Program-made: the position numbers and the translations under genes
DNA from: Carex sylvatica
Taxonomy: Eukaryota; Streptophyta; Magnoliopsida; Poales; Cyperaceae
Direction of reading: 5' to 3'
Assembly: GCA_964058845.1 (NCBI GenBank)
Contig: CAXKVR010000461.1
Span: 1-23,858, forward strand
DNA: 23,858 nucleotides
The notes under the pieces: generated by a model
What the model saw: the letters and a program-made list of their open reading frames with translations, nothing else
What the model was told of the DNA's origin: nothing
The model's database searches: none
Part shown: piece by piece, positions 1-8,373 of the stretch
How the letters are laid out: every line of letters begins with the position of its first letter
Position numbering within the stretch: position 1 is the first letter of the stretch

Positions 1-872
1 TGCTAATGTGGCATGATTACACCTATATAAGAAACAAAAAGGTAATAAAACCCATATACTGTTATCCTTTCTATACCCCTAATACTCAACAGCTGAGATA
101 TTTAATTCCATTTTCATATTTCCTATGTTAGCACTTAAATCAAATTATTGGTTGATGAGTCTCCTATTGGGATATCTCTCTTTCACAAAAAATAATTGGA
201 GAAATACCTTTACTTTTATGGTATGTTTAGTATGTCAAACCATTAGACAATCAAACAAAACAACCAGAGTACATGTTTGGTATTAGACCTATATTTGTTA
301 AGCCTGATTGCTCCTTTTTGTGCTATTGTTAGTTTGTTACTCATGGCACATGAGGCTTTTACTGTAAAATCTAGCTTAAATAAATAAACTGAGGATTCAG
401 AAATCTTTTGCAGTACTTTGTTGATCTATGCCAGGCTTAGAGCATAGTATTTTTGTATTTATTACTCATGTTCAGAAAACATATGTGATGTTTTTCTGAT
501 GTATGCAAGCCGTAGATCATAGTGTGTTTTTTTTCTTTTAATTAGTCGTACTTATATAGTGTCGTTTCCTATCACATAGCTGGAAATAGAAGCAAAAGTT
601 CATAGTTCATACTATACACAGTCCAGCCCAGTGTTTGTGCTACCAAGGGGATGTGACAAACTTAAATCCTCTTTAGCTTGTAAATTTACATTGGCCTTGA
701 TAGCCTTTGTGTCTTCTCCACAGGACAAAAATGCTAGCTTAGTTTTTGTATTTTTATTAGTGATACAAAGGGGCTTCTTGCCAATGCATCCTTTTATTTT
801 ATTCCCCCCCCCCCCAAATTCTCTAGTATATTGCTACTGAATATATAACTGTATAGTTTGTTTCTGTTTTAG
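1..872 (+). other. Probable last intron of the left-edge gene
   Basis: AT- and T-rich sequence without a convincing exon. It ends in a polypyrimidine stretch and TTTTAG at 867-872, a good plant 3' splice site. Short similar segments recur around 421-525 (variants of a CTATGCAAGC/CATAGT pattern). A run of 12 C residues sits at 804-815, unusual in such AT-rich DNA. The open frame at 631-840 has no coding character and reads through that C tract. The intron call depends on the exon call that follows. Confidence 0.4.
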
Positions 873-1043
873 CTTCCCGATTTTCTCTTTGGGAGAGACC
901 TGAAAGGGAGAGATTGGCAATCAAGGCTACTGCGTAATACTGATGGTAATCACAGCCATGCTTGTTTCAGAAATCTCCATTTGGAAGAGGAGCAGAAAAA
1001 ATTCAGGAAGCTGCTGAGTAAGAAATATTCCTTCAAGAATTAA
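873..1043 (+). CDS. Probable terminal exon of an unrecognised plus-strand gene (partial, 56 codons)
   Basis: Directly after the splice acceptor at 871-872 the frame is open for 56 codons and stops at TAA 1041-1043. The codon just before the exon, in frame, would be TAG, so the open frame starts exactly at the acceptor. The peptide begins LPDFLFGRDLKGRDWQ, continues through LLRNTDGNHSHACFRNLHL, and ends in a charged, lysine-rich tail (LEEEQKKFRKLLSKKYSFKN). The composition, with a tryptophan and a mixed charged tail, looks more like protein than the surrounding AT-rich sequence. I do not recognise the family, so no function is given. Upstream exons would lie left of the window. A 56-codon open frame can arise by chance, hence moderate confidence. 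Confidence 0.45.
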   Translation, partial: LPDFLFGRDLKGRDWQSRLLRNTDGNHSHACFRNLHLEEEQKKFRKLLSKKYSFKN

Positions 1044-2715
1044 GAGGCAAGCCTGTAACTAGGACTTGCTCACTTGCATAGACCTGCTAAATGAAGTCAT
1101 TTTCATTGCTTTGCTTGTTTTGATTATTTTTGTTGGAGCTAAATATCGTAGCCGTTTGTTGTGTTAACATGGTTTTAATTATGTCTGAAGTGTGTTGTCA
1201 AAAGCAGTATATATGCTTTGATTGCTTTTTTTAGTGGCTTATTCTTATGTAGAATTAAAGACTCAATTTGGGAATGCATGCAATGAAATTGATTTCAGAT
1301 TCTACCAGATATTTTTTTAATCTGTCAAAAATTTAATTTTAGGGTACAGAATCTACAGATGCTTATTGTTATGTTGGTCCTTGGTTATTTCCACTGATTT
1401 AACTCAAAAAAGGATGAAATGCTTCACATTTGAGTATTGTTTCAAACTCCAATTTACGCTGCCAAAGAAATAGTTCAATTTGAAATATTTCTGATTTCTG
1501 AAGTTATAGGCATTCTGATGACATGTCACTATATCTCATAATTATTTTTTTCTTATGGCATTTCTTTGCAAATCTGAAGGAAAAACTAAATTCACTAAAC
1601 AGTGACGTAATGCCCATAGTCATACCTTGATCCATGCAAATTTGAGACTCTACCATAATCTGGTACTGCTATTTTTAAACCATTATTTGGTACCATAATC
1701 TTTATCTGACTATAATTTTTATATTATCCGACTTGAATGAATTGTTGGCACAGTTGCTGCAGAGAGAGTGCATTCTTTCAGACAAAGATTTGTTTGTTTT
1801 CTCTTTAGATTTTATCATATAACGATTGATCTATATCTTCTACAAGATAGCATGATTATTAATGCATGAGATAGATTTTGGTGTAGATAAATTGTTTTCT
1901 ATATGTAAATTTATAGATCTTCGGCCCAACTTATTTCTGTTATTTGGATGTTGGGCCTTGTAACCATCCATATCCAATCCAATAAATGGGCCAAAGGTAT
2001 AATAAATTTATAAATCTAGGTCCAAAGTTTTCGGCAATGTCAGAATTATTTAATATTCTAACAAAAGCTATAAATTCAATGTATGTTTTCAGTTACAGGT
2101 AGCGGTCAAAACTATTCAATAAATGGGGTATAGGTATAATATATTTTTGTGAGGAAGACCAATAGTATATTTTTTTTGTAAAAATTAAAATTTTCAAGGA
2201 CTGTTTCGCCTCTGTGCACTTACAAACTTCTCAATAATTGGAAGAATGGTAAAACTAAATAAAATATTTATTTTTCTTTGCTATAATTAATACTTGACAC
2301 TTATATTATGTAGATTAATTACTACCATATTGCAAAATATTTTTGAAACTAAAATGAATAAAATTAAATAAGATTGATAATAAGATGATATTCTACTTAA
2401 ATAATACATATTTGAGTCAACTACGGTTTCGTGTGATTTTATCATTCCCCCCCTTTTTCTGTGTAATTGAAAAGAATAATTAATTGCATGAAGTTCAAGC
2501 TTCTAGGTAACAAATCAGTTGTTTACAAGTTTCAAGTACAAATCCTAGTTGACCATATGAAACAAATAAATAATTAAATGAATGAATACAAATGCGTACT
2601 GTTTTTATTTTCATTTTTTTAAATTTTGTGTATCAAACAACACCAGCAACCCACACCTAAATATTCTGGGAAACAATAATTAAAATTTCTTTAATGTCTC
2701 GAAACAAATTTCACC
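1044..2715. other. Probable 3' UTR followed by intergenic spacer
   Basis: The first roughly 200 bases would be the 3' UTR of the left-edge gene; an AATTAAA element at 1253-1259 is a possible polyadenylation signal. The remainder is AT-rich, with no coding frame and no clear transposon ends. Two short related segments (around 1979-2010 and 2118-2145) share an AATAAATGGG...GGTATAATA pattern, possibly remnants of an old repeat. Nothing else is supportable here. Confidence 0.4.
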
Positions 2716-2723
2716 AAATTAAT

Positions 2724-2846
2724 GAACAAAGATTTTAAGAGAGCGGTTTTGGTTTCATGCAGCGCACAAATTATAAAATCAAAAAAACGTTTAATATGAC
2801 TCGTACGTTGCATGAAGCCAAAACTGCTCTGTTAGAATATTTACAA
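2724..2846. mobile_element. MITE family A, copy 1 (123 bp, 8-bp TSD)
   Basis: The two ends are about 41-bp imperfect inverted repeats. The left arm contains AGAGCGGTTTTGGTTTCATG; the complement of the right arm contains AGAGCAGTTTTGGCTTCATG. The element is flanked by a perfect 8-bp duplication, AAATTAAT, at 2716-2723 and 2847-2854. The arms fill about two thirds of the element and there is no coding capacity. The 8-bp TSD fits a non-autonomous hAT-type element, although the ends are not the classic CAGGG type. A second copy lies at 23721-23842. Confidence 0.88.
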
Positions 2847-2870
2847 AAATTAATCTAACATGACCCATGC

Positions 2871-3261
2871 ATGCAAAATTAGCGGTGCAAACGGATCAGA
2901 CAGTGGTAAAACTATATTCATATCTGCTTTTATTTTTTTGGTACAAATATGAATAAGATATTGTATGGATACAAATATGGATCGGATATTGTATGCATAC
3001 AAATACGGATACTGATATCTGTTTTTATAATAATGAATAACATATTTTTTTTATAATATATATTAAACTGTATGTTATATATCTACTATTCAAATACCTA
3101 AATACAAATAATTAAAATTTAAAACCATAGCTGTATTTGTACGGATATTCGAATATCAGATATCCGTATCCGTACAGATATTTAAACATCAGATATCCGT
3201 ATCTAATTTTTGAACACAAATTTAGATACAGACGGATAATATCCGATCTGTTTGCAGTCCT
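2871..3261. mobile_element. Non-autonomous hAT-like element with GGATAT subterminal repeats
   Basis: The left end carries GGTGCAAACGGATC (2884-2897); the right end is its approximate inverse, GATCTGTTTGCAGTCC (3245-3260). Between them are several copies of a GATATCCGTATC-type motif in both orientations, the clustered subterminal repeats typical of plant hAT elements. ACCCATGC occurs at 2863-2870 and 3262-3269 and may be the 8-bp TSD. However, the left copy is about 10 bases further from the TIR core than the right, so the exact left boundary is uncertain. No reading frame. Confidence 0.7.
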
Positions 3262-3269
3262 ACCCATGC

Positions 3270-4492
3270 GGCATTATTTCCACACATAATCGGTAGACAA
3301 ATCAAGAAATCAACAACACGTTTACATGTACCAGTAGTGTAAATGCCTTGAGAAACAGGGAATTAGGTCAATTATCCTCTGAATTTCTAAACTGTACACA
3401 CCACATTTAGGTCACCGATGAGATGATTAATTAATTAAAGAAGAAGAAGAAGAAGAAAAAATGTTGTTAACTTGTTACATGCATGGTCACTTGGACTAAC
3501 GACTTCCAGCCTAACTTTATCTGTATGAATTATAATATTATAATACAAGGTCAAATTTCAGTGTATTTTTATTTGGATATGTCTGATCCACTGTTTCTGA
3601 TACAGCAACATATTATGTAGGTCCCTGAATATATTTTATAACGATTTTGACACGTCTAGAAAATAAATAATTTTCACGTGTTTTCTTTTATAGAAAACAG
3701 CTTTCGCTCATATTATTTAAATAAGCTACATATTTTTATTTAAAGATAAAATGAATACTTTATAAATTTAAAATATGTTTTAATAGAACAATAATAAATT
3801 AGATAAATTTATGATTTTTTAAAATTAAATATAATATTACGAATTTTAGGGAAAAAAGTTGGATAGATTGAGTCGATTAATTATTAACTGGACAAAATCA
3901 ATCAGTCTGGTTATTTATTAACCAGATAGAATATTTTTTGAAATCCAACTCAAAATTGGATAGATTCAGTAATTTGATAGAATTTTTGGGTATTAATAAA
4001 AATTTCGGTCTAAAAGATCTCCTTTTGGGGTACCGGGGAAGATCCGAATTCCTTATATTAAGCACGTCGATATCCTCATCCACCAACGGCTTTTATTAAT
4101 TAAAAGATAAAATTTTGAATTGAATATCAACCTTCGATTAAATATTCTAATTATATATTTTTAACGTGTAGAAATTTGAATTTAGTTAGACACGTATTCG
4201 TCACATACAAATTGTATCATATTTCTTATTGGTCCCAATTTATTTCTACTTTTTAAATAACATTCAAAGAATTTTTGAATTGATTGATAATTGAATGGTC
4301 ATGTTTTCATTTCCTTTTATTTTATTTATATATCATTTGAGGAATATTATATGTCATTTAGTCTAATTTTATTTATAAAAATATGTTATTTTGAATGAGA
4401 TTTTTTTTTGTATTTTGAAATCAGATTAACAATTTTTTTGTAAATATTATTAAAATGTATTAGATGGCTTGACCCGCAATCACTATAGGCTT
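3270..4492. other. AT-rich spacer without recognised gene
   Basis: It contains a short AAG microsatellite and a long AT-rich stretch. On the minus strand at 3898-4086 there is a 62-codon open frame with no recognised motif, in sequence slightly richer in GC (around 4010-4090); this could be a worn transposon fragment. A palindrome-like GGTTATTTATTAACC lies near 3908. No transposon ends or coding domain could be supported. Confidence 0.4.
3438..3455 (+). repeat. (AAG)6 microsatellite
   Basis: Six perfect AAG units followed by a short A run. A simple sequence repeat with no visible link to a gene. Confidence 0.9.
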
Positions 4493-4560
4493 TTAATATC
4501 AGTGCGGATACAAATTGGACGGTTCAGATATTAACTCAAAATTTGAGTTAATAATTCATA
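4493..4560. repeat. Dispersed motif with 25-bp palindrome (degenerate MITE end)
   Basis: The segment reads AATATCAGTGCGGAT, then GGACGGTTCAGATATTAACT, and ends in a 25-base palindrome at 4529-4553 (TATTAACTCAAA / TTTGAGTTAATA arms around the centre). The same order of motifs recurs at 11025-11106 and 13917-13965, and a GACGGTTCGAAT block occurs at 19328-19339. These look like degenerate copies of one MITE group. The 11025-11106 copy ends in a sequence matching the terminal bases of MITE family B. Confidence 0.5.
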
Positions 4561-4729
4561 CGTGTGTTGTTCAAAAAACATGGGTTCGAAATGAACGATA
4601 AATATACCATATATATATTGTAGGCTCAAAAGTTCAAACATATGTGAATCCACGAGTCAACTAATTTGTCTGAACTTTTGCTTTAGTTTTGTCAAATGGC
4701 AAACTTTTCACAGTGGTACCAATTAATAT

Positions 4730-4908
4730 GAATTCATATCCTCTGAGATATCTCAAACTTTGCGTGACATTATGAAAAATCCAAACCGTTTAAATACGTT
4801 ATGCACCAATCTCAAAGCATACATAATTCTGACCCCTACATCACCCCCGAATAGGCACCGGACACGTCGGTCACGCAAAAGTTGAGATATCTCAGAGGAT
4901 ACACACTC
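4730..4908. mobile_element. MITE family B, copy 1 (179 bp)
   Basis: Inverted ends of about 38 bp share TATCCTCTGAGATATCTCAA and TTTGCGTGAC. The left end starts GAATTCATATCC and the right-end complement starts GAGTGTGTATCC. The flanks ATTAATAT (4722-4729) and ATTAGTAT (4909-4916) match at 7 of 8 positions and are the likely TSD. No coding capacity. A second copy of identical length lies at 18925-19103. This copy ends only 4 bases before the TSD of the adjacent MULE. An 8-9 bp TSD allows either a hAT or a Mutator assignment. Confidence 0.87.
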
Positions 4909-4929
4909 ATTAGTATGACGCGGTATCCG

Positions 4930-4997
4930 GATTTTTTTTTTAAAATAGAATTAGTTTTAAAGGTTTTACTGGAAACAGCTCTGATCAGATCAAAATT
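4930..4997 (+). repeat. Left TIR of the MULE
   Basis: Matches the complement of 7127-7194 with a few substitutions and a one-base difference in the T run. Its inner end carries CTGATCAGAT, next to the first palindrome of the internal array. Confidence 0.9.
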
Positions 4998-5008
4998 CGG
5001 AATATAGC

Positions 5009-5194
5009 CTCCACCGATCCGTAGGATCGGTGGAGCAAAAAACGCAAATCCCTACACCGATCCGTAGGATCGGTGGAGCTCTTTTTAACGCTCTGTCACA
5101 CGCCACACCAAAAATTACACCAAAAATCCTCCACCGATCCTATGGATCGGTGTAGGTCCTGAATTCTCCACACCGCTTCTGTGGATCGGTGTAG
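5009..5194. repeat. Array of four GATC-centred palindromes inside the MULE
   Basis: Four hairpin-capable units lie at 5009-5035, 5052-5078, 5129-5155 and 5166-5194. The first is perfect: a 12-bp arm CTCCACCGATCC, loop GTA, arm GGATCGGTGGAG. In the second and third one arm carries CTACACC/GGTGTAG instead, so each has one mismatch; the loops are GTA and TAT. The fourth has a degenerate left arm. Spacing between starts is about 43, 77 and 37 bases. They sit between the left TIR and the transposase leader, where subterminal transposase or host-factor sites would be expected (inference). Confidence 0.9.
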
Positions 5195-5218
5195 GAAGCT
5201 TCCTTATTTCCCCAACGC

Positions 5219-5272
5219 AGCCCTCTTCTTCCTCTTCCTCTTCTCTTCTCTCTTCTTCTCTTCCCTGCCTCC
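5219..5272 (+). promoter_or_regulatory. Pyrimidine-rich leader tract of the MULE
   Basis: An almost pure C/T tract (CTCTTCTTCCTCTTCC and onward) precedes the duplicated leader. Such tracts are common in plant 5' UTRs and core promoters. No TATA box could be assigned with confidence. The 81-codon open frame over this tract is low-complexity and not considered real. Confidence 0.45.
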
Positions 5273-5310
5273 ATTATTGTTTCTCTATTTTCATTATTTC
5301 GTATTTTTCA

Positions 5311-5643
5311 AATTCAATAAAAAAATTGTCAAATTAACAGATCGCCACCACCATTGTACTCAGCATCGTCTTCTGATTATTATTGTGAGTTTTTTTTTAC
5401 TTATTTGTTTATATTTAGTGTTGTAAAATTAAAAAATATTTGGAGTTAATTTAGTGTTTGATTTCTGTTTTTTTTTTCATTATTCAATAGAGAAGTTGCC
5501 AAATTAACAGATCGCCATTATCTTGTACTCAGCATCGTCTTCTGATTATTATTGTGAGTTTTTTTTTACTTATTTGTTTATATTTAGTGTTGTAAAATTA
5601 AAAAAATATTTGGAGTTAATTTAGTGTTTGATTTTTGTTCAGC
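5311..5643 (+). repeat. Tandem duplication (period about 170 bp) of the MULE leader exon and intron
   Basis: Two head-to-tail copies, about 5311-5480 and 5481-5643, differ at only a handful of positions. Each contains AAATTAACAGATCGCCA, then CTCAGCATCGTCTTCTG, then ATTATTATT followed by GTGAGT, a good 5' splice site, then a T-rich stretch. The second copy ends in TTTTTGTTCAG, a good 3' splice site, 3 bases before the first ATG of the transposase frame. This suggests a 5' UTR intron whose exon and donor were duplicated. High similarity implies a recent event. Confidence 0.85.
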
Positions 5644-5646
5644 AAA

Positions 5647-7158
5647 ATGTCACTGCTATTGATCAATGTGTATTATGGTGGTAACCTCCAAAACACTTCA
5701 ACAGGTGTTGGTTATGACATAGGAGCTGCATTTACCTTTACTGTATCTGATTCTACTAGTTTTGCTATTATAAGACGGCAGATATACGTTGGACTTGAAT
5801 TGCTTCCGAGTTAAGTCAAATTGACAATCAGGGTACGTATGAACACAGCACAACTCGGATCGTACCATTTCTCACTATTTCGGATACAAAATGAGGAAAC
5901 TTGGGATGTCATTAAACAAACTGCAGCTCAAGTTGCTGGATTTAAGATTATAGAATTGGTAGTTGAGGCGCACCATGGTAGAAACCAAATGGGTTATGAC
6001 CCGTGTCCAGATAGTTTGTCTTGAGGTAGTAACACACCGTCGGTTCAGACCGACTTTCATCCTGTGTCGGGCAGTGTACCTGTACCCACCTACACACCTC
6101 CGGTTCAGGCCGGTGATGACCCTTGTGAGCAATCAGATGAAGACACAGAAACTGATACAAGTTCTTTTGATGATGATGATGATTCGGCTGAAGCATGGGA
6201 TGCAGATATGGACGAAGCGGAGGCTGAAATGAATGGCCAAGAAATATTAAATGATTGGCACAAATCGATCCCATTCCTCAATCGGGGAGATAGGCATCTA
6301 TGTTCATCATTCCACGATCAATTGCCAATGCCATACAAGGATCGTGCATTTCTGGAGAACCCCCCCAGGTCAGATGAAAAATTTGCTGATGGTCAAATGT
6401 TTGAATCAAAAGCCAAACTAAAATCAGAACTTGCTGCTTTTCACCTAAAAAAAAACACAGAGTTAGACGTGATAAACAGCAATAAAACTAAGTATAGAGT
6501 TGCATGTAAATCTTCAAAATGCCAATGAAAATTGTATGCAAAGGTAGTACCAACAGGTGCTTGGACAATTTCCACCAACCCGTTTGTCCACACATGCTTT
6601 GGAAGTGCTCAAAGGTTGGATAATCATCAAATGACTGCCAGAGTAATTGCTGATATTATTAAACCGGCTTTGCAAGAAGATCTGGAGTTAAACATTAAAA
6701 CGGTCAAGCATCTGGTTAAAGTTAAATTTGGGACAGTAGTGCCCTCGTATAACAAGTTGTGGAGAGGTAGGGAACTTGCAATTGCGGACTTGTTTGGGAG
6801 CTGGGAGAAGTCTTACGAGATGCTGCCATCGTTTCTGAGTGCTATCAAAGCATCTAATCCAGGTACACAGTACCTACTAGAGGATGAACCATCAAGCAAG
6901 TTTAATATCAATATTTTCAACAGGGTTGCATGGGCATTTGGGCCGTGCATTGAAGCATGGCCTCATCTTCGACCTGTTATCAGTGTTGATGGTGGGATCT
7001 TATCCGGAAGATACAAGGGTAAACTTTTTATGGCTTGTGCTTACGATGCAGAGCAACAACTATTGCCACTTGCATTTGCAATTTGTGAAAAAGAGTCTAT
7101 AGAAAATCGGTGGAGGCTATTTTTCGAACTTTGGTCTGATCAGAGCTGTTTTCAGTAA
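5647..7158 (+). pseudogene. MuDR/MULE transposase pseudogene: three in-frame stops, C-terminal half deleted
   Basis: One continuous frame of 503 codons starts at ATG 5647. It is interrupted by TAA at 5812-5814, TGA at 6022-6024 and TGA at 6526-6528; otherwise no frameshift is needed. The N-terminal part (INVYYGG...) resembles the PB1-like start of plant MULE transposases. An acidic stretch follows (about codons 164-196). Next is the MuDR DNA-binding zinc finger: C287, C292, H315 and C317, with the third stop (codon 294) replacing the Trp usually found after the second Cys. The MULE transposase domain then reaches PVISVDGGILSGRYKGKLF, with D448 as the first catalytic Asp, and LPLAFAICEKES. The frame then enters the right TIR and ends. 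The second Asp, the Glu and the C-terminal SWIM-type zinc finger of complete family members are missing. Dead copy. Confidence 0.93.
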
Positions 7159-7194
7159 AACTTTTAAAACTAATTCTATTTAAAAAAAAAAATC
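7127..7194 (-). repeat. Right TIR of the MULE
   Basis: Inverse of 4930-4997. The last codons of the transposase frame and its terminating TAA (7156-7158) lie within this TIR, marking the deletion junction near 7127. Confidence 0.9.
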
Positions 7195-7203
7195 CGGTAT
7201 CTG

Positions 7204-7767
7204 CAGCGCTGCTTATTTACTTTTCATTTATTCAAATTCATATTTATTACTTTGTTATTTCTTTGAGAAGCAAATGCAAATTCCCACCTGATTTGGTCTC
7301 CCCACCCAATACCTATAAATTTCTGTGCGTCATGCACAGCTGTTACCAATTGAAAAATTGTAAATTGTTTTGCAACTTTTTTTCTTCTTCTTTTTCAATT
7401 TTTCAAAAAGAACTTTTTTTCTTTTTCTTTTTGAGATTTCAAAATTCTTCATCAACTAAGATGGGCAGGATTCGTAATTTACATGTTTTGCATGTTTCAG
7501 TGATATAAAATCATCACGAATTGTTATTAAAAAATTTAAAATAACATTCCATAAAAATGAAATTCTTAATAAGAATGTAAAAATGGCAATATTTGTACAA
7601 TAGCATTATATATAATTTAATACAATCAGGGCGAATCTAAAAGTTAATCAGGGAGTGCTCAACCACCTCGATAATTTTAACTGTTTTAATAATTTATATT
7701 GGAATTAAGTTAATTTTTTATTTTATTTTTATATAATTTAACCACCCTATGTGATTGTAGTATAGAT
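7204..7767. other. AT-rich spacer right of the MULE
   Basis: T-rich stretches (7370-7440) and AT-rich sequence. Around 7627-7665 there is a segment GGGCGAATCTAAAAGTTAAT followed by GGGAGTGCTCAACCACC, reminiscent of the ends of degraded transposons but without a partner. The 81-codon frame at 7263-7508 is T-rich low-complexity sequence and is not called as a gene. Confidence 0.35.
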
Positions 7768-7930
7768 CAGTGTTGTAATACGGTATGTGGTCGTCGGACG
7801 AAAAAGGTATCGCCAAGCGATTAATTGAGAATAATCAAGAATAATCGATTATATTCGGAAATAATTGTTCGATTAGTCAGAAAAATTCATGATAGTTTGA
7901 TCACCGTCAACGACTAACCGATCGATTAAC
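7768..7930 (-). mobile_element. hAT-type MITE family C, copy 1 (truncated)
   Basis: Starts CAGTGTTGTAATACGGTATG and stays similar to the reverse complement of 16240-16434 through AAGCGATTAATTG, the CGATTAT repeats, ACCGTCAAC and GATCGATTAA. It then stops abruptly at about 7930, before the second terminal repeat. The missing end also removes any TSD. The complete copy at 16240-16434 defines the family. Confidence 0.75.
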
Positions 7931-8192
7931 TATAGTGGTTAGAAAATTTAATTATATTATGCAGTCAGTCAGATCACAGGATACATATCGTTGCTAGATT
8001 TGTAGAAATAATACGAATCTCCACACAAACTAACTGACGTTGACACGTAACAGTAACACGCTGTTCCGTTAAAAGAAAACATATGAGAATACGAATTGAA
8101 CTGAATAACAAAAGAAGGCGAGGAGACAAAAGAATAAATCAGCCCGTACAACTTTTGACATACACGTACTTCACTTTCTGGTTGCCTTCCCT
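7931..8192. other. Spacer without recognised feature
   Basis: AT-rich sequence with no transposon ends. The two open frames on opposite strands here (7969-8202 and 8083-8292) overlap each other and the adjacent MITE and show no known motif. Confidence 0.35.
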
Positions 8193-8202
8193 CCAACAAC
8201 AC

Positions 8203-8363
8203 GGGAGAGTATTCTCTACGGAGCTTTTAATCTGGTATGTTTGTTTTAATCGGATGAATCAGATTAAAAAGAGTCTAAATTTTGAGATTTGATATGATCC
8301 GTTCGATCAAAATGAACGGATCAGATTAAAAGCTCTGCACAGCTCCGCAGAGGATAGCGTTTC
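8203..8363. mobile_element. Mutator-type MITE (161 bp) with perfect 10-bp flanking repeat
   Basis: CCAACAACAC occurs at 8193-8202 and 8364-8373, directly outside inverted ends of equal register: left GTATTCTCTACGGAGC, right complement CTATCCTCTGCGGAGC, each followed on the inner side by CTTTTAATCTG. The right arm has an extra short copy (GAGCTGTGCA) between these blocks. The middle contains GATCCGTTCGATC and GAACGGATCAG, a further small inverted repeat. A 9-10 bp duplication fits a Mutator-type origin. No coding capacity. Confidence 0.72.
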
Positions 8364-8373
8364 CCAACAACAC

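Larger units (their letters stand above)
4930..7194 (+). mobile_element. Internally deleted Mutator-like element (MULE), 2,265 bp
   Basis: Terminal inverted repeats of about 68 bp start GATTTTTTTTTTAAAATAG on the left and, as the complement, GATTTTTTTTTTTAAATAG on the right. Both run on through TAGAATTAGTTTTAAA to CAGCTCTGATCAGA with only a few differences. The flanks CGGTATCCG (4921-4929) and CGGTATCTG (7195-7203) match at 8 of 9 positions, the 9-bp TSD length expected of Mutator elements. Inside, in order: four palindromes, a pyrimidine-rich leader, a duplicated leader exon/intron, and a MuDR-type transposase pseudogene. The transposase is cut off after its first catalytic Asp and runs directly into the right TIR, so this is a deletion derivative that cannot move by itself. 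Family assignment rests on the protein plus the TIR and TSD structure. Confidence 0.93.

Noticed and set aside
631..840. 69-codon plus-strand open frame
   Set aside because: Reads through a C12 homopolymer in a likely intron; no motif.
3898..4086. 62-codon minus-strand open frame
   Set aside because: No known motif, no splice or promoter context; length compatible with chance.
5009..5194. CRISPR-like array of palindromic repeats
   Set aside because: Only four units with uneven spacing, no conserved-length spacers, lying inside a plant MULE; a eukaryotic context makes CRISPR untenable.
5181..5426. 81-codon frame rich in Phe and Leu
   Set aside because: It is a translation of the pyrimidine-rich leader and an intron in the MULE, not a membrane protein.
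5875..6274. Minus-strand frames (5875-6132, 5948-6274) and a second plus frame (5963-6232) in the MULE
   Set aside because: Shadow frames of the transposase pseudogene.
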